A DNA stretch of 12,144 nt. Origin: JBLINH01 sp047639165 (GTDB lineage: Bacteria; Patescibacteriota; Minisyncoccia; Phycocordibacterales; JAACPR01). Positions 1 to 5,971 of this stretch are shown piece by piece. The stretch covers positions 1 through 12,144 of the forward strand of contig JBLINH010000020.1 of assembly GCA_047639165.1 (NCBI GenBank), read 5' to 3'. Position 1 is the first letter of the stretch; every line of letters begins with the position of its first letter. The position numbers and the translations under genes were made by a program. A model generated the notes under the pieces. That model saw only the letters and a list, made by a program, of their open reading frames with translations, was not told the DNA's origin and searched no databases.

Positions 1-18
1 TTCTATCAGTTCTATTAC
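1..18 (-). promoter_or_regulatory. Promoter part of WNRL cassette copy 1
   Basis: On the minus strand this reads GTAATAGAACTGATAGAA, identical to 873-890 apart from the cut at the window edge. In that second copy it holds an extended -10 box (TG-A-TAGAAT) just before a start codon. By analogy it is the promoter of a minus-strand gene that begins just outside the left edge. Confidence 0.45.
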
Positions 19-28
19 TTCTATGTGT

Positions 29-142
29 CTAAGTTTTACATAAACCACCAATGTTCTCTACCCTATTCGAACCTTTCATTACCTCGTATCGCTCAAAAAC
101 CCACTCTGTGAGGCGGTTCCAACTTTTCGCGGGCATCTCCAC
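29..142 (-). CDS. Small ORF, WNRL cassette copy 1
   Basis: A 37-residue reading frame of unknown function. It reads from GTG at 142 (an in-frame ATG lies at 136) to TAG at 29-31. The core is KSWNRLTEWVFE, followed by a charged tail. The spacing of W, L, W, F and Y would suit a short amphipathic helix. Two relatives occur in this window at 888-989 and 2370-2483 with the same start position and nearly the same length. Between copies several codons change without altering the residue (Leu CTC/CTT/TTA, Glu GAG/GAA) or conservatively (Val/Ile, Tyr/Phe), which supports translation. The GTG lies 6 nt after TATTTT, a weak -10 box. No Shine-Dalgarno site is seen. I do not recognise the family, and it could instead be a decayed repeat. 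Confidence 0.45.
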   Translation of the reverse strand: MEMPAKSWNRLTEWVFERYEVMKGSNRVENIGGLCKT

Positions 143-150
143 CAAATTAA

Positions 151-174
151 AATACCCCTATAAATAGGGGTATT
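151..174 (-). terminator. Hairpin terminator after the gene at 197-865
   Basis: Perfect 10-bp arms (AATACCCCTA and TAGGGGTATT) enclose a 4-nt loop, and a T-rich tract (TTAATTT) follows on the minus strand. It lies about 22 nt beyond the stop of the upstream minus-strand gene. Its last bases also form the TATTTT that precedes small ORF copy 1, so one stretch may both end one transcript and start the next. Confidence 0.7.
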
Positions 175-196
175 TGAAACTACCAATAAAATATTT

Positions 197-865
197 CTAT
201 TTTATTTCAACAGAAGAAAGAATTTTTTTCATATCCCAACGAGGCTCTTTTGAATCAACCCCATTAAGAATAAAGGTTAGTTCATTTTGAGAGAAAACTA
301 TTGTGGAATATTCTAATAAGGTTGTTTCATTTCTCTTCTTGATTTTTCGTGTTTGATAATTTCCAATTTTTGTAGACTCTACAGAAATTATTGATTGATT
401 ATCATTAGAAGAAACTATCTCCATTTCTAATTTTATAACATCATCTAGAGAATCAGTTATTACCCTTATGCTACCTAAAGAGTCATTCCCTACATCACAG
501 ACTCCTACAAAAGAGATTGTGGTATCCAACCATTCTAAATTTTTATTAATATTTAAATAGTCTTTAATTCTACAATTTTCTGGGTGCTTCAATTTAAACA
601 AATCATTTTCATAAACAATCCAATCATCAATTTCATCAAAAGTGGCCTCAACTTTATTTTCATCTATAACCTCATCATTAGCAACAGGAGGAGTATTTTT
701 CACTACAGCGGGGGCAGTTACATCATCTTCTTCAATAACCACCTCATCTACTTCTACATTAGGTGCAGTCGTATTTTTACCAGACAAAGCATACCAACCA
801 CCAGCTAAGATCAATAAAATCAAGATTACTATTAAAATATTTGAAGACCCTTTTTGTTTATTCAT
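197..865 (-). CDS. Membrane-anchored PsbP/Mog1-like extracytoplasmic protein
   Basis: A 222-residue protein of unknown function. Residues 9-26 are one hydrophobic membrane anchor. Residues 30-80 are a disordered acidic Pro/Thr/Val linker, and 81-222 form a globular domain. That domain starts with WIVYENDLFKLKHP and ends with KKILSSVEI, the pattern of small PsbP/Mog1-like domains. The TPR protein at 1035-2327 has the same arrangement (YINDKYGISIWVP ... MFQSFKI), so the two look paralogous. An ATG at 916 would add 17 residues but overlaps small ORF copy 2 and the promoter. I chose 865 because it lies 7 nt after TG-A-TAGAAT and begins a standard anchor sequence (MNKQKGSSN). The stop is TAG. Function cannot be given. 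Confidence 0.75.
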   Translation of the reverse strand: MNKQKGSSNILIVILILLILAGGWYALSGKNTTAPNVEVDEVVIEEDDVTAPAVVKNTPPVANDEVIDENKVEATFDEIDDWIVYENDLFKLKHPENCRIKDYLNINKNLEWLDTTISFVGVCDVGNDSLGSIRVITDSLDDVIKLEMEIVSSNDNQSIISVESTKIGNYQTRKIKKRNETTLLEYSTIVFSQNELTFILNGVDSKEPRWDMKKILSSVEIK

Positions 866-872
866 ATTCACT

Positions 873-881
873 ATTCTATCA
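873..881 (-). promoter_or_regulatory. Extended -10 promoter of the gene at 197-865
   Basis: On the minus strand TG-A-TAGAAT lies 7 nt before the ATG at 865. The box belongs to an 18-nt block repeated at 1-18, and a diverged version precedes the gene at 2327. The spacing predicts a transcript with almost no 5' leader. Confidence 0.5.
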
Positions 882-887
882 GTTCTA

Positions 888-989
888 TTACATCTGTATA
901 GATCTCCCTCTCTCAACTCTTTGTATTACCTCAAAAGCTTCAAATATCCACTCAGTAAGGCGGTTCCAACTTTTTACGGGTATGTCCAC
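888..989 (-). CDS. Small ORF, WNRL cassette copy 2
   Basis: A 33-residue reading frame from GTG at 989 to TAA at 888-890. It carries the core KSWNRLTEWIFEAFE and then a basic tail. The ATG found in the two sister copies is ATA here (983), so GTG is the only start common to all three. An in-frame TAA lies two codons upstream of the GTG, which limits the frame to this region. The stop falls 22 nt before the ATG of the anchored-protein gene at 865. Function is unknown. It is the shortest copy and could be decaying. Confidence 0.4.
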   Translation of the reverse strand: MDIPVKSWNRLTEWIFEAFEVIQRVERGRSIQM

Positions 990-1034
990 AAATTAGAAAA
1001 ATGAAAGTGCCTGGTCTCGTCAACCTTATTCTAT

Positions 1035-2327
1035 CTATTCACCAAAACCTTGTCTTTCAAGGTATGCATGATTATTTATAGTTTTCTCTCTTGTGCTGCC
1101 CAATTCAATAGCTTTAGAAAACTGTATGTGAGCATCTTTACTTCTTAATTTTTCCATATACAGATCACCCAAAAGCTCTCTGGAATCGATCCTATTTGGA
1201 TCCAATCTAATAGCTTCCTCTAAGTCATCAATCGCGCTGCCATCTTGCTCAGTATTTATATAAGCAACAGCCCTGTTTACTAAAGCTTTCGGATAAACAC
1301 TTTTTAATTCAATAGCATTTGTAAAATAATCAATCGCCGTATAATAATCCCTATAACCTAAACTATGTACAACCCCCAAGGAATTATGTGCTTGAGGTAA
1401 CTCAGGGTTAAGTTTCAGTGCTTCATTAAATTTTTCTTCGGCCTCTTTATACTCTGATCCACTTAACAACAAAAGTCCTTCTTCGTTTTTAATAATAGCC
1501 AACTCAACATTAGTCTTTTTTTCGTTCTGTTCAATTTTTCCAACCATCTCTGATCCTTCAATCTTAAACGATTGGAACATTTTGTCAGCTAGTTTCTCTG
1601 TAACAGCAAATTCATCCTCTGCATCTGTAAAACTTAAATGGAATAATGTTTCATTTTTGATAGTGAAAACTTCTTTGATTATACGAGAAACTTCTTCATC
1701 ACCTCCTCCTGCATAAAAATTATCCTCTACTTTATAAATTAGATATTTACCTTCAGTATTTCCTAAAGATATATCTCCAGACTCAACATATGACATTTCA
1801 GGCTTTTTTGAATATTCTGATTTTTTAGTCTCAATCACTTTTTCCAAAGTTGGAAATTCTACATCTTGTGTAAAATCAAAATAACCGATTCTCATTCCAT
1901 CCAAATGTATATCAATGCCCTTAGCAATATCTATACTTTTCAATGGCTTAGACGACACAAAAAATGCAACTGGTATATAAATCTTGTCATCGGTTGAAAT
2001 GTTGTCTTTTATAACATACAAATCAGGGACCCAAATTGAAATCCCATATTTATCATTGATATAGGTATCTCCACCTGCCAGTATCTGAGTTTTTTTATAG
2101 AAAGGGTCCCCCGCATCTTTTGAAAGAGTATGCGATAGATATGAATTTGACTTTATTACAAAAACAAAAAAAAGAACAATAATTACCAATACAGCCCCTA
2201 CTACTCCTAATATTATTTTTAAAAAATTCTTCTTTTTTGGTGTTTGTGATTCATTCTCAGGAGAAATGGTGACCTCAGGTGTAATAGGCTGATTTTCTTC
2301 TTGAGGGGTAATGTTGTTTGTTTCCAT
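1035..2327 (-). CDS. Membrane-anchored TPR protein with PsbP-like domain
   Basis: A 430-residue protein, probably an envelope scaffold. Residues 1-33 are a polar Pro/Glu/Thr cytoplasmic tail ending in KKK. Residues 34-58 are a single membrane helix. Residues about 75-256 form an extracytoplasmic domain related to that of the protein at 197-865 (YINDKYGISIWVPDLYVI near its start, LADKMFQSFKI at its end). Residues about 274-415 contain tetratricopeptide repeats with usual signatures such as AEEKFNEALKLNPELPQAHN, AIDYFTNAIEL and AIDDLEEAIRLDPN. TPRs bind partner proteins, but the partner is unknown. The ATG at 2327 lies 7 nt after a perfect TATAAT. The stop is TAG. Small ORF copy 3 ends 42 nt upstream. 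Confidence 0.85.
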   Translation of the reverse strand: METNNITPQEENQPITPEVTISPENESQTPKKKNFLKIILGVVGAVLVIIVLFFVFVIKSNSYLSHTLSKDAGDPFYKKTQILAGGDTYINDKYGISIWVPDLYVIKDNISTDDKIYIPVAFFVSSKPLKSIDIAKGIDIHLDGMRIGYFDFTQDVEFPTLEKVIETKKSEYSKKPEMSYVESGDISLGNTEGKYLIYKVEDNFYAGGGDEEVSRIIKEVFTIKNETLFHLSFTDAEDEFAVTEKLADKMFQSFKIEGSEMVGKIEQNEKKTNVELAIIKNEEGLLLLSGSEYKEAEEKFNEALKLNPELPQAHNSLGVVHSLGYRDYYTAIDYFTNAIELKSVYPKALVNRAVAYINTEQDGSAIDDLEEAIRLDPNRIDSRELLGDLYMEKLRSKDAHIQFSKAIELGSTREKTINNHAYLERQGFGE

Positions 2328-2334
2328 GATAATT

Positions 2335-2340
2335 ATTATA
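2335..2340 (-). promoter_or_regulatory. -10 box of the TPR protein gene
   Basis: A perfect TATAAT on the minus strand lies 7 nt from the ATG at 2327. No Shine-Dalgarno site fits between them. The bases before it (GTAATGGAAC) match the block upstream of the 865 start, which marks this as the promoter part of cassette copy 3. Confidence 0.55.
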
Positions 2341-2369
2341 TCCCACTTGTTCCATTACTGACATGTGTC

Positions 2370-2483
2370 TTATGCACCAGAAGAAATCGCTGTGTTTTCT
2401 AGGTTATCTAGGTTTTTAACCTGCTCATAAGCCTCAAAAACCCACTCTACTAAGCGGTTCCAACTTTTTACGCCCATCTCCAC
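2370..2483 (-). CDS. Small ORF, WNRL cassette copy 3
   Basis: A 37-residue reading frame from GTG at 2483 (in-frame ATG at 2477) to TAA at 2370-2372, exactly as long as copy 1. The core is KSWNRLVEWVFEAYE, followed by a tail rich in Asn and Leu. The GTG is 6 nt after TATTTT, as in copy 1. It lies between the four-helix membrane protein gene (ends 2552) and the TPR gene (starts 2327). The tails after the core differ among copies, while the core keeps its residues through several synonymous changes. I do not recognise the family. Confidence 0.45.
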   Translation of the reverse strand: MEMGVKSWNRLVEWVFEAYEQVKNLDNLENTAISSGA

Positions 2484-2490
2484 AAAATCA

Positions 2491-2515
2491 AAATATCCTT
2501 ATTTATAGGGTATTT
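2491..2515 (-). terminator. Weak hairpin after the gene at 2552-2926
   Basis: Imperfect arms AAATATCC and GGGTATTT with a 9-nt loop, placed like the strong terminator at 151-174. It appears to be the degenerate counterpart in cassette copy 3. Its strength as a terminator is doubtful. Confidence 0.3.
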
Positions 2516-2551
2516 TTGGTATATAGATTGACCATACTCTTACTATGTAGA

Positions 2552-2926
2552 TTAAAATCGTGATGCGAAAATAACAGAAATAAAACAGACGGCTAATAAA
2601 ATTATAGCCACAGGCAGCAACTCTTGTGTGCTAAATTCTTTTTTTCTTATTTTAAAAACAGAGACAATAAATGATGCAATAACATAATGATAAGTTACAG
2701 TAAGAATGATAGAGAGAGTGATGCTAAGGAGCGGATTATCAATAAATCTATCCACAATCATGGGCATCAGTAAAAAAATTGCAGGTATCTTTGCAAGAGT
2801 ACAAATTAATGTAGACGGGCCGCCGAATGCACAGCCAAAAGAAATCCAGAAAATAAAGTAAGCGGTTGCCGATAAAGCTATAGCGAGAATCACTTTTAGA
2901 ATAGAAGGTTTCAGCATTTTTAGCAT
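2552..2926 (-). CDS. Small polytopic membrane protein, function unknown
   Basis: A 124-residue protein that is almost entirely hydrophobic. About four membrane helices can be drawn, near residues 9-30, 38-58, 66-92 and 104-122. A short basic loop (KIRKKEF) lies before the last helix. No catalytic or binding motif is visible and the family is not recognised. ATG codons occur at 2926 and 2917. The first lies 6 nt after TG-A-TATAAT, which favours it and predicts a leaderless message. The gene is divergent from the EVE-domain gene. Confidence 0.6.
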   Translation of the reverse strand: MLKMLKPSILKVILAIALSATAYFIFWISFGCAFGGPSTLICTLAKIPAIFLLMPMIVDRFIDNPLLSITLSIILTVTYHYVIASFIVSVFKIRKKEFSTQELLPVAIILLAVCFISVIFASRF

Positions 2927-2932
2927 AGAAAA

Positions 2933-2941
2933 ATTATATCA
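2933..2941 (-). promoter_or_regulatory. Extended -10 promoter of the gene at 2552-2926
   Basis: Minus-strand TG-A-TATAAT (perfect -10 with extension) is followed by TTTTCT and then ATG. With normal promoter spacing, the A of ATG is the first transcribed base. Confidence 0.6.
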
Positions 2942-3028
2942 TGTTTTTTACTTTACGCTCTTAATAACGACCCTATATTGAATTTCGGTCGGGGTGTTTT
3001 CTTCTTATACACCTGACTACAGATACTC

Positions 3029-3037
3029 TGATATACT
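3029..3037 (+). promoter_or_regulatory. Extended -10 promoter of the EVE gene
   Basis: TG-A-TATACT, then TTCAAA, then ATG at 3044. The 6-nt gap puts the expected start of transcription on the start codon. No convincing -35 box is seen, as is common for extended -10 promoters. Confidence 0.6.
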
Positions 3038-3043
3038 TTCAAA

Positions 3044-3496
3044 ATGAATTACTACCTCATGAAATCAGAACCCGGTGTTTACTCAATAGATGATTTTAAA
3101 AGGGACAAAACTACACACTGGGATGGAGTTAGAAACTACCAAGCTAGGAATTTCATGATGGAAATGAAAAAAGGAGATGAAATCCTTTTCTATCATTCAA
3201 ATGCAAAAGAAATTGGAATCGTTGGAACTGCCAAAGTTTCTAAAGAATCCTACCCAGACTTCACGGCCTGGGACAAGAAAGATGACCATTATGATCCAAA
3301 GATAAAGGATGGAGATCCAAGGTGGCAGATGGTAGATATAAGGTTTGTTAAAAAGTTTTCCAAGATAATCACCTTAGACGAACTAAAGAAACACAAACAG
3401 CTAAAAGGTATGTTCATACTTAGAAAAGGAAATCGTCTTTCAGTAACTCATGTTACTAAAGAAGAGTTCGAACACGTCCTTAAACTAGGAACTTAA
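3044..3496 (+). CDS. EVE domain protein (THYN1-like)
   Basis: A 150-residue protein that is a complete stand-alone EVE domain. Family hallmarks in order are the N-terminal YYLMKSEP, then HWDGVRNYQARN, GDEILFYHSN, VSKESYPD, RWQMVDIRFVKKF and the C-terminal IPLS-like segment LRKGNRLSVTHVTKEEF. EVE domains share the PUA/YTH fold and are thought to bind modified bases in DNA or RNA. Some occur fused to nucleases of modification-dependent restriction systems, but stand-alone versions like this one are widespread housekeeping proteins. No restriction or methylation gene is nearby. The start is fixed by the conserved N-terminus and by the -10 box 6 nt upstream. The gene following it has its own promoter. 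Confidence 0.9.
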   Translation: MNYYLMKSEPGVYSIDDFKRDKTTHWDGVRNYQARNFMMEMKKGDEILFYHSNAKEIGIVGTAKVSKESYPDFTAWDKKDDHYDPKIKDGDPRWQMVDIRFVKKFSKIITLDELKKHKQLKGMFILRKGNRLSVTHVTKEEFEHVLKLGT

Positions 3497-3501
3497 TAGT
3501 A

Positions 3502-3530
3502 TTGACTCTAAAGATATCATATGGAATAAT
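3502..3530 (+). promoter_or_regulatory. Full sigma70-type promoter of the orphan gene at 3563
   Basis: TTGACT (3502-3507), a 17-nt spacer ending in TGG, and AATAAT (3525-3530) form a near-consensus promoter with both -35 and extended -10 elements. It predicts a leader of about 25 nt, so this gene does not follow the leaderless arrangement of its neighbours. Confidence 0.6.
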
Positions 3531-3562
3531 CGTCCTCGAAGTTTTGAACTTTTAATATACCT

Positions 3563-3892
3563 ATGGTAATAAAAAATACGTCATCAATTAGAACAATCTC
3601 ATCAACTAAAGAGTTGGTGTCAATCAGAACAAGACTAATAAAAAGTCTCACGGAGAGAGGTATCTCATATAAAAGCGTCGGGTTCATTCAAAAAAATGGT
3701 ACTTACAAATTTATTGTAGTCCTCGATAAAAATCGAAGTGTGCCAAGATTTTTGAAAAGTGGATATTTTGAAAACAACCCTATCGAAGTACAGCATCTCC
3801 CAAGTTTAGTGTCAAAGTTGATGCAAACGCGTCCGTTTCCATCTTTTTGGAATAAGTGGCGTAATACCGTCAAAGTAACAGTGGAAAATTAA
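3563..3892 (+). CDS. Hypothetical basic 109-residue protein
   Basis: Not recognised. The protein is basic, with a Ser/Thr/Arg-rich start, a helical segment (KELVSIRTRLIKSLTERG), two short strands (YKSVGFIQKNGTYKFIVVLD) and a conserved-looking aromatic C-terminus (RPFPSFWNKWRN). It has no membrane helix or signal peptide, so it is probably cytoplasmic and could bind nucleic acid, though no known motif supports that. It is transcribed alone, from a near-consensus promoter at 3502-3530 to a strong hairpin terminator at 3905-3938. These signals argue that it is a real, well-expressed gene. Confidence 0.65.
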   Translation: MVIKNTSSIRTISSTKELVSIRTRLIKSLTERGISYKSVGFIQKNGTYKFIVVLDKNRSVPRFLKSGYFENNPIEVQHLPSLVSKLMQTRPFPSFWNKWRNTVKVTVEN

Positions 3893-3904
3893 CCTCTTCA
3901 ATCT

Positions 3905-3945
3905 AAAGCCCTAAATTTTTAACAAAATTTAGGGCTTTAACTTTT
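3905..3945 (+). terminator. Strong rho-independent terminator
   Basis: Perfect 15-bp arms (AAAGCCCTAAATTTT at 3905-3919 and its complement at 3924-3938) with a TAAC loop are followed by CTTTTTT. It lies 12 nt after the stop of the orphan gene. The T tract is only on the plus strand, so it mainly serves that gene. Confidence 0.85.
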
Positions 3946-3954
3946 TTAAGATGT

Positions 3955-4233
3955 CTACTTATATTCAATAATTTCTGGCTGCTCGTCGGTAACCCAAAAA
4001 GTATATTCTGTCCAAAGCTTTAGATGGTTTACATATTTCCGAGTAAAGTCTCGTGACCATTCGTGCTTCTCTCCTATTACTAATATATGTAGTAGCTGCC
4101 ATATCAAAACAAATAGCAATAGAAACTGCCATACGTTTATTATAATACTTTGCAGTATCCACCAAAAAGGACGGAAAAAAGATACACGTCCAAATTTTTG
4201 TACTACTTCTACTGATGTTGTTTGTTCATTCAT
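3955..4233 (-). CDS. DUF4389 membrane protein
   Basis: A 92-residue protein matching the small DUF4389 family of unknown function. The family pattern is an N-terminal amphipathic segment (RVSFFRPFWWILQSIIINVW), a hydrophobic helix (QFLLLFVLIWQLLHILVIGE, about residues 36-55), then a polar stretch with EWSRDFTRKYVNHLKLWTEYTFWVTDEQP. The family consensus of a G-E turn after the helix and a C-terminal 'Y..Y.tf.tdE.P' segment is clearly visible. In other bacteria it is often near lipid or envelope genes. The ATG at 4233 is the only good start, and no clear promoter or ribosome-binding site was found before it. The stop is TAG. Confidence 0.8.
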   Translation of the reverse strand: MNEQTTSVEVVQKFGRVSFFRPFWWILQSIIINVWQFLLLFVLIWQLLHILVIGEKHEWSRDFTRKYVNHLKLWTEYTFWVTDEQPEIIEYK

Positions 4234-4312
4234 ATACAGGCATGTTACTCATGTTTATGAAGATAATCAACTCACACTTCTAAAAAATATAATTTCTGTG
4301 TTCTGTCAGACC

Positions 4313-4321
4313 TGCTATAAT
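4313..4321 (+). promoter_or_regulatory. Extended -10 promoter of the nucleotidyltransferase gene
   Basis: TG-C-TATAAT, a perfect extended -10 box, is followed by CTCCCT and ATG at 4328. The 6-nt gap predicts leaderless transcription and decides the start: the longer frame from 4298 would begin upstream of the promoter. Confidence 0.7.
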
Positions 4322-4327
4322 CTCCCT

Positions 4328-4942
4328 ATGAAAGCAGTAATACTAGCAGGAGGGAAAGGGACCAGAATGGAAAGTCTAACTACTTTTGTACCTAAGCCCC
4401 TCTTACAATACAAAGGTAAATCTCTTCTAAGACATAAGCTGGAAGTGATACCAAAATATACAACTGAGATAATAATAGTAATTGGATATATCGGTGAAAA
4501 AATAAAAGAAGAATTAGGAAATGAATACTTAGGTACTCCTATAAGATATGTACTCCAAAAAGAACTTCTTGGAACTGCTCATGCCCTCTTCAAATGCAAA
4601 GAACATTTAAAAGAAGATTTCATAGTTCTAATGGGTGACGACATATATCACAAAGATGATATCGATAAGTTATGTAGGAACAACAAATGGAGTGTTCTCG
4701 TCGAACAAAATGATGAATCAACACTAGACGAAGAAGGAACGTATAAAATATTAAATGGATTACTTAATGGTTTTACATACACAGGAGCATGTTACTTAAC
4801 TTCAGAAGTATTTGATCTTGAAATGGTAAGTATTGGTAAAGAGTATGGACTACCTCAAACACTCTCAAAACGTTCAGATAAGATTGAAGTTATAATATCC
4901 GAAGATTGGATACGCATTACGGATCCTGAGGATTTAGAATAG
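4328..4942 (+). CDS. Sugar-phosphate nucleotidyltransferase
   Basis: A 204-residue NTP-transferase domain of the GlmU/RmlA type. Such enzymes join a sugar 1-phosphate to an NTP, making a nucleotide sugar and pyrophosphate. The signature MKAVILAGGKGTRM at the N-terminus is the nucleotide-binding loop, PKPLL (22-26) supplies the conserved Lys, ELLGTAHAL (79-87) contacts the base, and MGDDIY (102-107) carries the metal-binding Asp. There is no C-terminal left-handed beta-helix, so it is not a full GlmU. At 204 residues it is shorter than RmlA (about 290), as in many minimal archaeal or CPR versions. The sugar cannot be told from the sequence. Nucleotide sugars feed envelope polysaccharide synthesis. 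It converges on the desaturase gene. Confidence 0.88.
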   Translation: MKAVILAGGKGTRMESLTTFVPKPLLQYKGKSLLRHKLEVIPKYTTEIIIVIGYIGEKIKEELGNEYLGTPIRYVLQKELLGTAHALFKCKEHLKEDFIVLMGDDIYHKDDIDKLCRNNKWSVLVEQNDESTLDEEGTYKILNGLLNGFTYTGACYLTSEVFDLEMVSIGKEYGLPQTLSKRSDKIEVIISEDWIRITDPEDLE

Positions 4943-4966
4943 CCTGCTCTCCGAAGAGAACAGGCT
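4941..4966. terminator. Shared hairpin between convergent genes
   Basis: AGCCTG pairs with CAGGCT and the inner CTCT pairs with AGAG, with a two-base bulge. The hairpin begins inside the stop codon of the nucleotidyltransferase and lies 15 nt past the stop of the desaturase. T tracts are short on both sides, so it is probably a moderate bidirectional terminator. Confidence 0.55.
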
Positions 4967-4980
4967 ATCTTTCAAACATC

Positions 4981-5886
4981 TTATGCAGCAAGCTTTTTTC
5001 TTATATCCTCCTTACTAGGGACGTGTACGTTTTCGATTAAACGAAGAAACTTGAGCAAGCAAATAACATGCCAAGAAAAATCGAACAACCATTGCAAACC
5101 CAATAAGCCTTGTTTGGCTGATTTTTGAAATGCATGGTGGCAATTATGCCACCCTTCGCCCAAAGCAAAACAAGCTACAAACCAGCTATTAGTACTTCTG
5201 TTTTTCAACTTAAAAGGTTTATCCCCCCAAATGTGACACCAGGAATTAACAAAAAAGGTAATATGCTGAACAAAGAACAATCTAATTAAACCTCCCCAAA
5301 GTAAATCTAAGAGAATCCCGTATGCATGTCCTCTGATTAGTATTCCAACAAAAGGTGGTATGACCAATCCTAGAAAAACCCACAACAGGAATCGGTCATT
5401 TACCCACACCAAATCTTGATTATTCTTTAGACTTGATATCGACTTATCTGATGGAAGTGGTGAGTATAGTAACCAGCCCACATGAGCATGGAAAAATCCT
5501 TTTGTAACATTCCACGCCCCATTACCAATAAGGTTTGGTGAGTGTGGATCACCTGTTCTATCAGTATCTTTGTGATGTGCTCTATGACTACTTACCCATT
5601 TAAACAAGGGCCCTTGACCTGCCATTGAGCCTACGATACCTAAAAGTATTTCCAGCCATCTATACCGAACAGAAAATCCTGAATGAGTAAAGTATCGATG
5701 GAAACCGACGGTCACTCCCAGTATCGTTATGATAGTAAAAGCAATCGTCATACATAAGGCAGTCCAATCAGGTCCTTGGCCCAAGATCATGACAACCCCC
5801 CAAATAAAAGCAATTGGTGGAACTGTTAGAAATATCAGCGTAGTTATCTTAGTCAAAAGAGGTGTTTTAGAATCTATGTCTGTCAT
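4981..5886 (-). CDS. Membrane fatty-acid desaturase (acyl-CoA delta-9 type)
   Basis: A 301-residue integral membrane di-iron desaturase. It introduces a double bond into a fatty-acyl chain using O2 and electrons from a ferredoxin or cytochrome partner. The three histidine boxes are complete: HRYFTH at 63-68, HRAHH at 101-105 and HNCHH at 247-251, and the intermediate QHITFFVNSWCHIWG at 207-221 is typical of the acyl-CoA subfamily. The hydrophobic helices lie near 12-33, 42-61, 78-92, 166-184 and 188-206. The length fits bacterial members, which lack the cytochrome b5 fusion. TATAAA lies 5 nt before the ATG. No electron-transfer partner gene is in the window. Activity would imply access to oxygen and fatty acids. 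Confidence 0.93.
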   Translation of the reverse strand: MTDIDSKTPLLTKITTLIFLTVPPIAFIWGVVMILGQGPDWTALCMTIAFTIITILGVTVGFHRYFTHSGFSVRYRWLEILLGIVGSMAGQGPLFKWVSSHRAHHKDTDRTGDPHSPNLIGNGAWNVTKGFFHAHVGWLLYSPLPSDKSISSLKNNQDLVWVNDRFLLWVFLGLVIPPFVGILIRGHAYGILLDLLWGGLIRLFFVQHITFFVNSWCHIWGDKPFKLKNRSTNSWFVACFALGEGWHNCHHAFQKSAKQGLLGLQWLFDFSWHVICLLKFLRLIENVHVPSKEDIRKKLAA

Positions 5887-5891
5887 TGTGT

Positions 5892-5897
5892 TTTATA
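5892..5897 (-). promoter_or_regulatory. -10 box of the desaturase gene
   Basis: TATAAA on the minus strand, 5 nt before the ATG at 5886, with no Shine-Dalgarno site. It lacks the TG extension, and no good -35 is visible. Confidence 0.45.
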
Positions 5898-5956
5898 AGT
5901 TAAGGTTCGTTCTGCATACTATAAAATCACTAAGTACCTTTAAAAGCAAACCTATC

Positions 5957-5965
5957 TGATACAAT
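5957..5965 (+). promoter_or_regulatory. Extended -10 promoter of the alkyltransferase remnant
   Basis: TG-A-TACAAT, then ACTCAA, then ATG at 5972. It has the same 6-nt geometry as the promoters at 3029 and 4313. The promoter looks intact although the gene is broken. Confidence 0.6.
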
Positions 5966-5971
5966 ACTCAA

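Noticed and set aside
113..127. tRNA T-arm resemblance of GGTTCCAAC on the plus strand in the cassettes
   Set aside because: No acceptor, D or anticodon stem can be built around it in any of the three copies.
866..916. N-terminal extension of the protein at 197-865 starting at the ATG at 916
   Set aside because: It would run over the promoter block and small ORF copy 2 and puts 17 polar residues before a normal anchor sequence.
642..1004. Plus-strand ORF of 120 codons
   Set aside because: It is a shadow of the anchored-protein gene and cassette copy 2; its Ser/Thr runs are the antisense of an acidic linker.
4298..4327. Upstream start for the nucleotidyltransferase at 4298
   Set aside because: It lies upstream of the -10 box and adds residues before the canonical MKAVILAGG start.
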